Source of the DNA: Liquidambar formosana
Taxonomy: Eukaryota > Streptophyta > Magnoliopsida > Saxifragales > Altingiaceae
Direction of reading: 5' to 3'
DNA: 64,000 bases
Assembly: GCA_039720395.1 (NCBI GenBank)
Contig: JBBPBK010000102.1
Coordinates: 174,846-238,845, forward strand
Shown here piece after piece: positions 23,001 to 35,010 of the stretch. The first letter of the stretch is position 1; each line of letters starts with the position of its first letter. The notes beneath the pieces are model-generated. The model saw only the letters and a list, made by a program, of their open reading frames with translations. It was not told the DNA's origin and searched no databases. Both the position numbers and the translations under genes were made by a program.

Positions 23001-24490
23001 TGTTGAGAAAAGAATGCTCATTTCATCAAAGAAATGAATATAGGGAAATTAGCGGGAGGTACATGATTTGGGGTTGATTTGTTCCAGCCTCAAGTCACCT
23101 ATTAAAACTCTTTTGACGTGAAGTCTACTACACAACCCAAACGGCAATGTTTTTTGAGACAGCTACCAAAAATCTGGCTGTGAAGACCAGCGTTGCCCTT
23201 CTGAACATATATGGCAAGGGTTTAAATGGAAAACTCAGCCATGATTTCTGGAATCAAATCCATCCCATTCAGATTCCTATAACATATATGGCAAGGGTTT
23301 TCGTCAGCAAGTTGTGGAAAAAAAAAGGGATGAGTTTCCCAGAGAGAAAGAGGAGAACCATGGCTGGCAACAATGGAAGTAACGACTATGGCTCTCTCAA
23401 AAACATTCATAAAAATAAATAAATAAATAAATAATAATAAATAAATAAAACAGAAAGAGAGACCGAAGAAGGTTTGTTACATGGTATTTCAATCAGTTAC
23501 ATGGAATTTCAAGACGAAGGAATCCTCCATTTTCCAATTCCAATCAGTTACATGCAATGTAACTAATATTACAAGAAATTTCAGAAACCCCATTACCCCA
23601 AAATCGTTTAGTTACACGAACAACAAAAATCCCCAAATTCAGAAACCCAAAATTAAACAAACACAATATAACTAATGGGTCCAAAATGAAGGAACCCTTA
23701 GTAACATGGAATTTCAATAAAAACCCCCAAAATCAGAAATCCCCAAAATCAGAAATCAAAAAACCCTAGGTTTAGTTACATAGACAGTAAAAATCCATTC
23801 GAAAGGAACGAACTCTCCAATAATCCAACACAATCACAAAAGGGAAATGAAATCTAACGTTTTTTTTTGCCATTTTTTTCACCGATTGTTGATGTGGGAA
23901 AATCATCTTCGAATGTACAGAATTAGTTACACGATGAGTTACTGATCAGAATGATGGTGGAAAAATTACACAACGAACACACCGCTGCTCGCCTTCTCTA
24001 TTAACAGGGATGATGAGGCCATTTTTCTCCGATTAGTGATGTCCAATGAACTTCGGGCACAATAATACTAGAAGAGTTACACGACGAAGCTTGTCTTCTC
24101 TCTCGACGGGTACGATGAGGCGAGTTGATTTGCACCGGAGATTCTCCGACGTCTTGATCGTGGATCGGAGGTAAGTGCACGCCGTGTTTGACTGGGTTTC
24201 TTGCGCAATAAGTGGGCAGTGTTTGATGGGTGCTGTTATGTTTTTATTTTCCCCTTAAATGTATTGTTTATAAGGGTATGTTAGTCTTTTACGCAATCAT
24301 GTGTACCTAAGGCTGGAAGAGTTTTTTGGGATGTACCTATGGCTGCAACAGTCCACATTTGTGGACTGGAGCCCAAACGCCCCATGAATATTTAGTAAGC
24401 TTTGAAGGAATAGGCTGGGGATTCCTTTCATTTGGTCAACCAAATGATCTATTTTTTTAACTAATGAAATGAGAATTTCATTCCTTCTTC
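20066..24490. other. Intergenic, repeat fragments, no gene assigned
   Basis: A second SINE-like B box (GGGTTTGATTCCC, about 20755) and the SINE body motif AACACTGTTAGTCGTACAGTG (about 21565) show decayed SINE copies. A GAATGG-rich stretch near 22.7-23.05 kb is a degraded Harbinger-like MITE. An open frame at 23147-23422 (91 codons, plus strand) matches no family I recognise and contains a 24-bp repeat of CATATATGGCAAGGGTTT; I do not call it a gene. The stretch at 23.48-23.80 kb repeats GTTACATGGAATTTCAA several times. Confidence 0.4.
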
Positions 24491-24491
24491 T

Positions 24492-25560
24492 AGGGGTGCT
24501 CATAGACCCACATGACCTAACAAATCCACCCATCCGATCCCATCAAATGACATATGGGTGGATTCAACTGATAGGATAGGCGGATAATAGTTTAAGATTT
24601 TATTTTTTCACGATTTCATGGGTGATTGAAGGTTTTGATAAAAAAACCCAACCCCAACCCCAACCCGCCCGCCCGCATGCATTTATTTGAATACTTTATA
24701 AGATTAGACAATGACTTTCTTCTCATTGTCTGCTCCCTTACAATTAGAGTAACAAATAGTCTGTTAGATCATAGTGTTCATGATGTTTATAGCAGTATAT
24801 AATTATGTGTAATCATATTCAGTTTTTTGCATATTGTTCAAGTTTGTATCTTTTTTGTTCTAATTTTATACTTGTTTAATGCTATATTTTTTCTAACTTA
24901 ATTATTATTAAGTGTGGCCTGCTTTTACCAAAACAATATATAATTGAAATGTTACAATCATATATAACTGAAAAGCCCACTGGATCAAAATAATATGGAC
25001 AGATTAAAAAAAAAATAAAGTAAGATCCAACTAAAGCCTAATCCGCCAATCCACCCGCAACCCACCCATCAATCTGATATGGTGTGTGGGTCGGAACCAC
25101 TTAATTATGTAGATAGAAGTCAAGGGTGGAGTCAGGATTTATCTTGAATGGGAGCACTGTGCTATGATTTTGTGAAATGAGAATTGAGAACTAAAAGCCT
25201 TAGAAAACATTTTTTTTTTTAAATGTTACTTTTTAGTAATCAAATTTCAATTTAATACCAAAAAAAAAAAAGGATTTTGTTGTCAACTTATTACAAATTA
25301 ATTGCAAATATACTTTAAAATGACTACCATCTTTCTATTTTAGCATTATGTTCAGAAATAGTCATCAAATGGTAATATCGCTCCCCACAAAAAAAAAAAA
25401 AAAAAAAAAAAACTTGGTTGAGCCAGTGGGGGCACGTGCCCCCAAAGGCTCCCCTGGCTCCGCCTATGATAGAAGTGGGTGAAAATTGTGTTTACCCAAT
25501 AATTTGGTGGTGGATTGTGAATAAGTTCCAAATCCGATCCGACCCTACCATGAGCACCCT
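24492..25560. mobile_element. MULE-type MITE interrupted by a hAT-type MITE
   Basis: Starts AGGGGTGCTCAT and ends ATGAGCACCCT, the same ends as 17721-18386 with one base worn away on the right. CCTTCTTC occurs on both flanks, an imperfect 9-10-bp target duplication. Interior ACCCACCC motifs also match that copy. The element at 25121-25468 is nested inside. Confidence 0.75.
25121..25468. mobile_element. hAT-type MITE, second copy, nested
   Basis: Starts CAAGGGTGGAGTCAGG and ends CCTGGCTCCGCCTATG, flanked on both sides by the perfect octamer ATAGAAGT (25113-25120, 25469-25476). It matches 14601-14913 throughout, including GAGCCAGTGGGGGCACGTGC near the right end. Confidence 0.85.
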
Positions 25561-26717
25561 TACCTTCTTCCAATCCCATGTACCAAACTTAGACTAAGAA
25601 GCTTTAATTTACATGCATTTCTAAGGTCAAAAAAGCACATCTATGCCTACTCATATTGAACAAATTGGCCTGAACAAATTTGTAGAGGAAGCTCATCCAA
25701 AGTAATGTGTACTGCCACCAATGAGATAAGTGTTGGTTGCCTCCCTCTGAAACAAAGGTACGGTGGTGGGCACATCAGTCCGCATGGACTTTTATGTGGC
25801 AGTTTCCGTTTTGTCCCGTTCTTGATTGTGACTTGTCACAGGACTGCTTCGATCTCACATGGCTTAGGGCCCTCTAGGGCTGAACCGTATGTGGTTAGTC
25901 TCTAATGTGAGCCAAACCCACGTAACCTTGTGAACCTCGATCATGGGAAACCAATTGATTTTATTTTTATTTTATGTGAATATAAAAATTGAAGAAGTTT
26001 AGAAAAAATAGATTCTTCGATCAATCGATTGTGACCCTTAGTGAGAGTTATTTCCTACATGCTCTTGATATATATAGTATTTGATGGATCAATTATCGAC
26101 ATAGCCAATCATGAATATGGCTGAAATTAAGTCATGCATGCATGTCTGCCCTCAGTATAAGATTCGATTCGTATAATATCGATCTATTTGATAGATTGAA
26201 CCAGTGATTTTCTATTTTCGCTCCACTCGTTTTCTAGTAGTCTAAATTCTGTTTAATTAAGGAGAATTAAGTCACTAAAGTTATATATTGATCTCTCTCT
26301 GATTTTTCAAGCATCATGCTTTATTTTATGAGATATGTAAAAACTTAGAAGGCAAAAATTAGGGTTTAATTTTATTTTACCCTGCTTCTAGTTTGATGAC
26401 CTCACTATATACAGATGATCGAGAGCCTTGTGCATAGGATTTTTTCCGTAAAAATTTATATCAACTGTAGTTAACTAGATGAGTACAGATATCCATGGAA
26501 TTTTTGTGGTTAGGTTTTTCATGTTTTGCATTAGTATTTGGTTGCATGTTTATTACTTCGTATTATTTTTCATACAACAACCCATATCACACACGATTGG
26601 CTATACTCGATCTCGGGTAAATTGCATGGCCGGTCCTAGTGGTCTATGTTGTACTTACACTATTAATATAGGTGGTAATAAACTAATTAACTGTCGATTG
26701 ACAAAATTATTAATTAA
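25561..26717. other. Intergenic, no gene seen
   Basis: Ordinary AT-rich sequence. Short open frames here have no recognisable motif. Confidence 0.4.
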
Positions 26718-27604
26718 TTTGTGTTTGGGATAAATTTTTGCCTTTTGGTTGAATATATCTACTTTCAATTGCTGAAAATTATTAATAAAACTTGAATAAT
26801 TAAATCAGCTAGGCCTATTCACAGTCTTGGTGTCATGGGATTCATCGAAGCCCAAAAAAAAGCAAATTCTTTCATCCTTGCCGCGTAGAAAATAAGCAGC
26901 CCATCTCCACATTAAAATGCTTAAACTAAGTCATTTCATGATATTAGGGTTATTGTTGTTCGAGCATGTATCTCTCTCCTCTCTCTCTTCCCCTTGTTTG
27001 AATTGAAGCCTCGAAGCCCTAAATTGGACAATCGGTGTTGACGAGCCCCCCTTCAAAACCCTAAACCAAATCATAGAGCTCTCTCTTCCACGAGTTTCAA
27101 CGTCCAATTTAGGGTAAATGGCAACCCCCAAATCGTCGGTTGATGATTTAGAAGAAAATGAGCAATACCTAATCCACATCAGTGCCACGTATGCACTCAT
27201 ATGCGTTTCACGTGCACCTTATGTTAGTGAACTAACAAACATCCACAAATGGACCACATTAAAATCTATTAGAAAAATTAGTGGATTAATTTGTCCAATT
27301 AAATTCTTTTTACGATGAAGTTAGTGGCACCAAAGTGTTTTTAACCCTTAACTAATTAACCGCCGCTTGAAAAAATTGTTAATTAACTTGTGTTTGGGAT
27401 AAATTTTGGCCTTTTGGGTTGAAAATATCTACTTTCAATGGCCGAAAATTAGAAATAAAACTAGTAAAATTAAATCAGGCCTATTGACCAGTCTCTGTGT
27501 CACGGGATTCATAGAAGCCAAAAGAACAATTTTTTTCATCCTCTCCATGTAGAACATAAACAGGCCATCTCCGTAGTAAAATGCTTAAACTAAGTCGTTA
27601 TTTC
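26718..27604. repeat. Direct repeat pair downstream of SPH4
   Basis: About 220 bp at 26718-26938 (TGTGTTTGGGATAAATTTT to AAAATGCTTAAACTAAGTC) recur in the same orientation at 27388-27604, both preceded by TTAATTAA-type sequence. The unit carries ATGGGATTCAT/ACGGGATTCAT and CCCATCTCC/GCCATCTCC motifs. The 450 bp between the copies is unrelated to either and has no clear gene. The second copy lies about 110 bp past the stop codon of SPH4. Confidence 0.75.
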
Positions 27605-27717
27605 AAGAAAACATTAAAAATAAATAAATAAATTGGCCCATTCCTTCTTTTCGTGATTATCACTCCAATTATTTTTCTTCAAATTAACGCCATTGATAAT
27701 GATAAGTATTTGTACCT

Positions 27718-28149
27718 TCAAATCCATGCAAACTCCTTCTTCCAATTAGTTTCATCGTTACTGAAATAAAAGCCATCCTCTTTCACCAACCAAAAACACC
27801 TCCTAAGAGGGCCACACCGATGACTGTCCCTGTGAACCCAAAATGCATCAAAACTCTTCCTCTTTTGGTCCCATTTTATGGTACACAAAAAATGAGCAGT
27901 ACCCCAAAAGTTGGCCTTGAGACTCCAACTGAAATCATCACCTTCTTGAAGGGCACGCCCGCCCAGATTTTGGTCTTTTGATGAACACCAAATGACCAGC
28001 GGCAACGACGAGTTGCTGGTGAAGCCATTGACGACGCGCACGTCGTATTCGAGGCCTTGGAACAAGTACTCTGGTTGCATCATGATCATGAAGAAAATGT
28101 AGAGCGAGAGGAGAAAAATGAGGATAAAGATGGTGAGAGCGTTCTTCAT
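27718..28149 (-). CDS. S-protein homologue SPH4 (four-cysteine type), secreted
   Basis: An intact intronless frame of 143 residues. Residues 1-24 are very hydrophobic (LTIFILIFLLSLYIFFMIMM), a signal peptide or anchor. The mature part has the canonical S1 family pattern: YDVRVVNGF, VIWCSSKDQNLG (C55), GDDFSWSL, HFLCTIKWD (C89), FDAFWVHRD, then CGPLRRCFWLVKEDGFYFSND with C112 and C118, ending FAWI. One N-glycosylation sequon is present (N-S-S near residue 46). It belongs to a different branch from SPH1-3 and SPH5-10. No frameshift or stop is seen. A TTTTAAAA motif at 28215-28222, about 66 bp upstream, may serve as TATA. A long hairpin lies just beyond. Function beyond family membership cannot be given. 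Confidence 0.88.
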   Translation of the reverse strand: MKNALTIFILIFLLSLYIFFMIMMQPEYLFQGLEYDVRVVNGFTSNSSLPLVIWCSSKDQNLGGRALQEGDDFSWSLKANFWGTAHFLCTIKWDQKRKSFDAFWVHRDSHRCGPLRRCFWLVKEDGFYFSNDETNWKKEFAWI

Positions 28150-28321
28150 GTTGTAGGTATGATGACAGTGCTGGCTTGTTTTTTTCTTTTTTGTTTTTTC
28201 TTTCTCAGATGGTCTTTTAAAACTCCTTTTGAGACAAAAAAGAATTACTATGTTTAGATAAAGAATTTATAAATGGGATTTGCTTTTTTAAAATGGAATT
28301 TGTAAAATTTTTATAAAGATG

Positions 28322-28767
28322 TTACTTTATTTAAAATCCTGCAAGATATTTATACGCATAGGCATATATGCCATATAGATCATAACAAAATTACCACATA
28401 GACATATGCAGCTCTGCTCTTAAAAGAGGCTTTTATAGTACAGCTATGAAGATTATAACATTATGTTTAAATAAAGAATTTTTAGGTGGAATTTGCTTTT
28501 AAAATGGAATTTTTAAAATTTTTATAAGGATGATCCTCTCATCTTTATAAAAATTCATTCTTATAAAAATTTTACAAATCTCATTTTAAAAGCAAATTCC
28601 ACCTAAAAATTCTTTATTTAAACATAACGTTATAGTCACCATAGCTGTACTATAAAAGCCTCATTTAAGAGCAAAGGTGCATATGTCTATGTGGTAATTT
28701 TTTTATGATCTATATGGCATGCCTATGCGTATAAATATCATGCAGGATTTTAAATAAAGTTGAATTA
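28322..28767. repeat. Long hairpin upstream of SPH4
   Basis: Left arm 28322-28528 and right arm 28560-28767 are near reverse complements (for example TAAAATCCTGCA against TGCAGGATTTTA, and GGTGGAATTTGC against GCAAATTCCACC), with a loop of about 31 bases. Part of the left arm is repeated once more in direct orientation at about 28247-28321. No target duplication was found. It is probably a hairpin MITE; a transcript of it would fold into a roughly 200-bp duplex. Confidence 0.8.
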
Positions 28768-28769
28768 GT

Positions 28770-29010
28770 TACTGCAATTATAGCTCCACGGTGAGCTAGC
28801 TAAGACCATCTACCAACACTAGATTTGGTACCTAAACCCACCAACAAAGGAGGTAGTAAAAGGAGGTTACAGATAGGAAATGGTTTCCTAGTTCTATTCA
28901 AATTTGAAGAGAGGGAATGAGGTTGTAAATTATTTTTCGGGAATAAAAAATTGAGGGTTGTAAAGGACACATGCATGAGTCTTGTGTGAGAGAGAGTGTG
29001 TGGTTAAGAT

Positions 29011-29056
<46 letters not shown>

Positions 29057-30600
29057 ATCAAATTTGTTACTTCTCTGAGAGTGCACATCTCTAAGCTGGT
29101 GAGGCAATAAATTGTCATATGGGTCTTCAAATGACACATGTGCTACCAAAATTTGTAACCTCTCTCGGAGGTGCTCTAAGGCTTCCCTACCACGTCGGAA
29201 AAATGATGTGCATATATGCTTAAGGTGAAGTATAGTCTTGTGCAAATCAGGTGACAATGTGATGCGACCACAAAAAATTTAGTTTGTTCATGTGGAGATC
29301 GATAAATCACATGATTAGAAAACCAAAAAAAAAAAAAAAAAAAAAAAACACAAAAAACAAAGAGTGGGTTGGAGGCTGGTTTGTGCGATAATCGTTCAAG
29401 TGCATCACTTTTATAAATGCATGCATATATGTAATAGATATCCACTAGTTTAGTTGACGCAGAGGTATGATAACCAATAACTTATACACGCACACTTATA
29501 GCGACAGTACAAATTGATGCCTATCCATTTTGGTTTTAATATGAAAATTTTGGGTAAATGTTTTTACCACCTAATCGATCTGAATTTGCACAAAGGACCA
29601 AGTTGTGGCCAATTCAGCCAGCCCTCTTTTATCAAAGTACTAAAATTATTCTCTTGGAATTTCACTATATTCCCTTTCCTTGAATTTTCAGCCATATTAA
29701 TGATTAAAGAAAATGCCAACTTTTCAGAATGAATAAACGGTGAAGGACCCGACCTATCTATATCGTGAAGAGCCACTCCCACGATTCATAAAGGAATATA
29801 TAGTACTCGTTTAATCGCTTTCCTCCATTGGGAGGATAGAATTCTTGTTTTTTTTTAATAATTATACTCCTTTTATACTTTATAGCACTCTCGTTTGCTA
29901 GGAGTAGAAAGTTACCCAATTTTAAAATAATAATAATAATAGTAAGGCTCAATTTATATCATGATGGAAGATTGGGGACAATTTATCATGTGGTAATGTT
30001 TGTTTTAAACCATAATTTTTCTACATCCCCCGCCCAAAAAAACATAAAATAGAAATTATTGATTATATTTGTTGAAATTGCAGAGCACATAGTATTGTTA
30101 TTATTTATTATTATTATTTTTAATAACGAGAAAAGCCCTCGGGCAAACCCTAGCCCACGTAAGATCACACAAGTAACATGATTCAAGTAAAATTAAATTC
30201 ATAAAAATCATAAAAAAAAATGTTATTTGGTTGACCAAAAAAGAATAACAAAAGTCAAACTCAAGAGTCTTGTTTCTTGAGATAGGAACACAATTAGTGA
30301 TGGGTTTTTTTTTAAACCTTTCCTTATTCTACTTAAATGACCTCCTCCGTAATGCTTTTATGTCGGCTGAATTGGACCAATCCCACGCCACCCCTTGGCC
30401 CAACATGAATGGATTAAAAGATTAAGAAAAAAAAGCAAAAAAAAAAAGAAGAAGACCATATCCTTTGATAATATAAACAAAAACTTGTCAAGTTGATGTG
30501 AGCTTTAAGTACAATATCTGAGCGTGAATAATATTCTCATATATATCTTGTGTAAACTATTTTTTTTATTTAAACATTTGATGATATATCTAAAAGAGGG
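28770..30600. other. Intergenic, no gene seen
   Basis: Contains an (AT)n tract (about 29025-29053) and a poly-A run (about 29327-29348). Short open frames that run through these tracts are not credible genes. Confidence 0.45.
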
Positions 30601-31003
30601 AGGTTATTGCTATCACGTAAAATACTTTAAGATTTCATTTAGTTTACATTTTTTAAGATTTTATAAAAAATTCCTATGAAAATTAGTTGTATGGTCCACT
30701 AAATAACATCATTTTGAACAATTTTGTAGAAGAAATTTTTTTTTCAAAATTTTTCGTTTAAGTAGACTTTTTGGCTATTTACAATCTCTATTTCATTCTT
30801 ACAAAATATTTTATAAAAAATGACCAAAAACTTAACTTAAACGACAAATTATAAAAAAAATTTCTTTTATAAGGTTGTTTGAAATGATATCTTTTTGTGG
30901 ACCACACAACTAATTTTTGTAGAAATATTTTATATTTTTCATAAAACCTTAAAATTATAAACTAATTGGAAACTTAAAGTAATTTATGTGATGACAATAA
31001 CCT
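30601..31003. mobile_element. Inverted-repeat MITE
   Basis: Starts AGGTTATTGCTATCACGTAA and ends TTATGTGATGACAATAACCT, about 30 bp of inverted terminal repeat, and the interior is largely self-complementary (CATTTTGAACAATTTTGTAG against AAGGTTGTTTGAAATGAT). Related interior motifs occur at 32844-33599 and in the spacers at 47.9-48.7, 53.9-54.7 and 60.9-61.7 kb. Confidence 0.7.
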
Positions 31004-31294
31004 GGCTTTATCTAAAGTACCATATCCCTCATAATTTTCCTTTTATTTTGAGTTTTGGATGTCTTTGTAGTTGGCATCAAAGGTGGAATGGACAGCAAGA
31101 AGAAAGTGGGAATGGGGCTGGCCAGCTAAAGCAGTTGCTTCACAGCCATGAGGGTCATAATCATTTTTTTTTTTTTTTGTTTTTTTAAAGAGTGGAAAGC
31201 CATTTACTTATAATATTAGGTACTTCTATGATACTTTAACCTCTTTTAAATTTTATCTTTAAAATATATATATATATAGAGGAATTTTATCTTT

Positions 31295-31349
<55 letters not shown>

Positions 31350-31665
31350 GAAAGCAGACAACCATAACCAGACATGACACTTTGGATTTAAGTTATAAGA
31401 TCTCATATTTTTGAAAATGGTAATGTTTGATTTCCTAGATCATCCCTCTATGTGTACAGATTGGTCCCACATGGGTAAGGGTTGAAAATCTCTTCTATAT
31501 ATCGATAATGCGTTTTTCAAGTGGGTGTACGCGATTCTTTACGTCGTGCCAAATAGCTCGGTTCAACTCCTATTCGTTATCTATTTGTTTGCCAACACAA
31601 TAATAACAGGCCAATAGAAATTGGCCACATGGACTTTCAATTGTACAATAGAACCTCTCTATAAA

Positions 31666-32659
31666 GGGTAAATTACAATAAGACCCCTCTAAAATCTGAC
31701 TATTACAGATACACCCCCTCATGTTTTTAAAATTACACTGATACCCCTACTTTACAAAATAAACTACAAAGAGACCCCTCCTTCTAACTTCCGTCCATTA
31801 ATCCGTTAAATCATATTCAAATTTTTTCAAAATGCCCTAACTACCCTTAGTGGATGATAACTTCTATGTTAAATGCGTATAACTCACCAGTCCAATAATT
31901 CATCCAATACTTTTGAATTTTTTAATTATTATTGATAAACAACTAAAAGATAATATATATATATATAAAAGAAAAATGCTAAAAACAATTTAAATTTTCT
32001 GTCCAACTGATGTGGCAACTGTCAAATTTGCTGTTTAGAAACAATTATTTATTTAATTAAATTTTTAATTGATTTGCAAAATAAAAAATAAAAAAATTGA
32101 TTTGCTAAGTTGCCACCTCATTTGAGTAAGTAGATTTGAGTAAAAAAAAAAAAAAAAAAAAAGAGCTATGTGGCATTACTCATATGTAGAAATACAAAAA
32201 AAAAATTATTACAATAGAGATGCACGTATAGAGGTGGCAAATGAGGTGGCAACTTGGCAAATCAATTTTTTTTTTTTAATTTTTACACATCAATTAAATA
32301 GATAATTATTTCTAATGAGCAAATCTGATGGCTACCACATCAGTTGGACAAAAATTTAAGCTTTTTGACATTTTTCTTTTATATATATATATATATATAT
32401 AATCTTTTAATTGTTTATCAATAAATAAATAAATCAATCGAATGTACTGGATGCATGTGTTGAACTGATGAGTTATATGCATTTAACAAGGAAGTTGTCA
32501 TCCAATAAGGGTAATTAGGGTATTTTGAAAAAAATTGGAAGTGATTTAACGGATTATGGACGGAAGTTAGTGGGAGGGGGTTTTAATGTAATTTCAGAAA
32601 CGTGAGGGGGTTTATTTGTAATTGTCAGATTTTAGAAGGGGTCTTAATGTAATTTACCC
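31666..32659. mobile_element. Near-palindromic MULE-type TIR element, about 1 kb
   Basis: Starts GGGTAAATTACA and ends TGTAATTTACCC. The two halves are near reverse complements over most of the length: AAGACCCCTCTAAAATCTGAC at one end against GTCAGATTTTAGAAGGGGTC at the other, then matching GTTAAATGCGTATAACTCA-type and CCAACTGATGTGGCAAC-type blocks. TCTATAAA flanks both ends (31658-31665, 32661-32668), an 8-9-bp target duplication. No protein is encoded. Confidence 0.8.
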
Positions 32660-32843
32660 TTCTATAAAAGCTAAATTAGAAACTGACACGCGTTCGGGTT
32701 AGTTCTAAATGGGAAACATGTTTCCTCTCCATATGGCAGTTATGGATTTGGCGGTTACTTGTTCCAATTCAAACACATTTGAACAATCAACGAGATGGTG
32801 AGCTCTTGGTAAATTAAGTGAGGTTTCCTTTTTATTATGGCAT

Positions 32844-33599
32844 AGGCTATTGACACTACATAAAATACTTTAATTTGTTTATTTTATTTATATTTTTTTT
32901 AATTTTTATGAAAAATATATAAAATTTCATTAGAAAGCATCATTTTGAATAACTTTATAAAATAAAAATTTTTCAAAATCTGTCATTTAAGTAAAGTTTT
33001 TATTTATTTTTTATAGAACATTTTGTAAAAATAAAAGAGAAATTGTAAATGACCAAAAAGTCTACTTAAACGACAAATTTTTGAAAATTTTTCTTACACA
33101 AAGTTGTTCAAAATGATTTTTTTTTTTTAGTAGATTACGCAATTATTTTTTTGTAAAAATCTTTTATATTTTTCATAAAATCTTAAAAAATGTAAGCTAC
33201 ATGAGGAACTATTGACACTACATAAAATACTTTTAACTTGTTTATTTTGTTTATATTTTTTTAATTTTTATGAAAAATATATAAAATTTCATTAGAAAGC
33301 ATCAATTTGAACAACTTTATAAAATAAAAAATTTTCATAATCTGTCATTTAAGTGAAGTTTTTATTTATTTTTTATAGAACATTTTGTAAAAATAAAAGA
33401 GAAATTGTAAATGACCAAAAAGTCTACTTAAACGACAAATTTTTGAAAATTTTTCTTACGCAAAGTTGTTCAAAAAGATATTTTTTTAGTAGATTACGCA
33501 ATTATTTTTTTGTAGAAATCTTTTATATTTTTCATAAAATCTTAAAAAATGTAAACTACATGAGGAACTTAAAATACTTTATGTGGTGGCAAATAGCCT
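32844..33599. mobile_element. Inverted-repeat MITE with an internal 362-bp tandem duplication
   Basis: Outer ends AGGCTATTGACACTACATAA and TTATGTGGTGGCAAATAGCCT are imperfect inverted repeats. Inside, the block starting CTATTGACACTACATAAAATA at 32847 is repeated from 33209, giving a period of 362 bp that runs to about 33569. The second unit differs by scattered substitutions, so the doubling is not very recent. Confidence 0.75.
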
Positions 33600-34497
33600 C
33601 CCTCTCTTAGTATTTATTCATTTAAATAGGAAGGCTAGAAGATTCAAAACAATATGTTATGCTGATATGGGGATTTTTCATTGGCTCAAAATACATTAGT
33701 AAACGGAAACGAAACAACTGTTAGTTTTATATTTTGCCTTAATGGTTGATTAACATCCAAGTAATCAAGAAGACATTCAACACATGTCAGATCATCATTA
33801 GAGACTGGTTTGAAGCAGTTATTAGCCGTCTATAAATAAGGTCAAAGAATTCAGAAAAAGCTCTCACAACCCATTCGTCACAATAGTATCTTCAATTCTC
33901 TTACTTATTTATAATGAAAGGTGAATGGAATGAATGGCTAGAATTGGATCTAGCTAGGGATGATCCAAGGGCTCTAAATCACTCTCAAGAGTTAGTTCCT
34001 ATCTCAAACACTTCAAAAATTCGGAGGAAATTTGAATTCTAGCAAGAGAGGGAGTCTAGAGAGGTTAATTTGGGTAAAACCCGGTCAAAGGCCAACTAGG
34101 CACCCTTGGTGGCCATTTGGGCACCTGGGGTGGCCATTTGGCCTTCTTTGGTGTCTGTTTGGTCTTCCTTGGTGGCCAAACGGCTACCAGCAGCCTTTTT
34201 GGTGCCTTTTTGTGCTCGTTTATGCATTCTTATCCCTTTATGCTATGTATTTGGCCCATTTTAAGTCCAAATTCATTGATTTTGGATTTAAAATGACCAT
34301 GGCTCAATTCTCTACTTAAAATCTGATTGAAATATTCCTAATTGAGCCACACTTGGTCAATTAATCAAGGGTTAAACCATATGGCTCACAAAGATCAATT
34401 AAGGCTTACTGGGACAAGATTAGGGTTTGAACCCTAATGGGGTCCTAGTTGCAATCCAACCCTTCCAAAAGTAATTTTAAGCATTAATACACCTTGT
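33600..34497. other. Intergenic, probable LTR retrotransposon debris
   Basis: At about 34085-34180 the motif CTTGGTGGCCATTTGGGCACC occurs in several imperfect copies; the same motif recurs at 42627-42690 before the plant mobile domain gene. The open frame across it (34032-34319) reads as a Trp/Pro-rich repeat and is not treated as a gene. Confidence 0.4.
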
Positions 34498-35010
34498 GAA
34501 CCCTCAGAAAACAGCCCACAAGGATTTGGTAAAAGATGGGTGAAAGAAAACAAACGAAAAGAAGTCGCCACCTCATTTTTTAGGAAAAAGAGGAAAACCA
34601 TAAAAATGTTTTATTTTCAAAACCACATAACTCCATTAAAGGAAAAGCAAAGTCTTTAAAACCAGAAAATCGGATTCAGGAGCTAAGTTACGACGTGGGA
34701 AGGTTCTGGGCAAAGCCCATAGGCACCCACATCGCCCGAGTTAGTCTCTTAATTTGATTGGGCTAACTTAAGATCTTTTTCACTCAAATATCATCATATA
34801 TCATCACAAGGCAGCATGAATAACATATATTCCATCCAATCATCCATGCACAATCAAACAAATAAAACAAAATAGAAAAAGAAGAAAAGAAAAGAAAAGC
34901 CTAGGATACTTGGATCCTAGAACGGACTTGAGGCTCACGAAGAGCGCTTACGTACCATGTAGCGAAATACATGGATCAAAGTCCTCGAAAAGAATAGGGT
35001 TACAACCTAA
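34498..35010 (-). repeat. LTR-like fragment, family A, minus orientation
   Basis: Begins TGTGAACCCTC and carries GAAGTCGCCACCTCATTTTTT, ACGACGTGGGAAGGTTCTGGG and AGCGCTTACGTACC. Its reverse complement matches, in order, 37590-37680 and then 40550-40790. That broken partner is explained by the solo LTR inserted between. A third piece is at 44718-44885. Confidence 0.65.

Noticed and set aside
28898..29257. 119-codon frame through an (AT)n tract
   Set aside because: The middle is a Tyr-Ile repeat from the microsatellite; no domain.
34032..34319. 95-codon Trp/Pro-rich frame
   Set aside because: Caused by an imperfect GGTGGCCATTTGGGCACC repeat that is also found upstream of the mobile domain gene.
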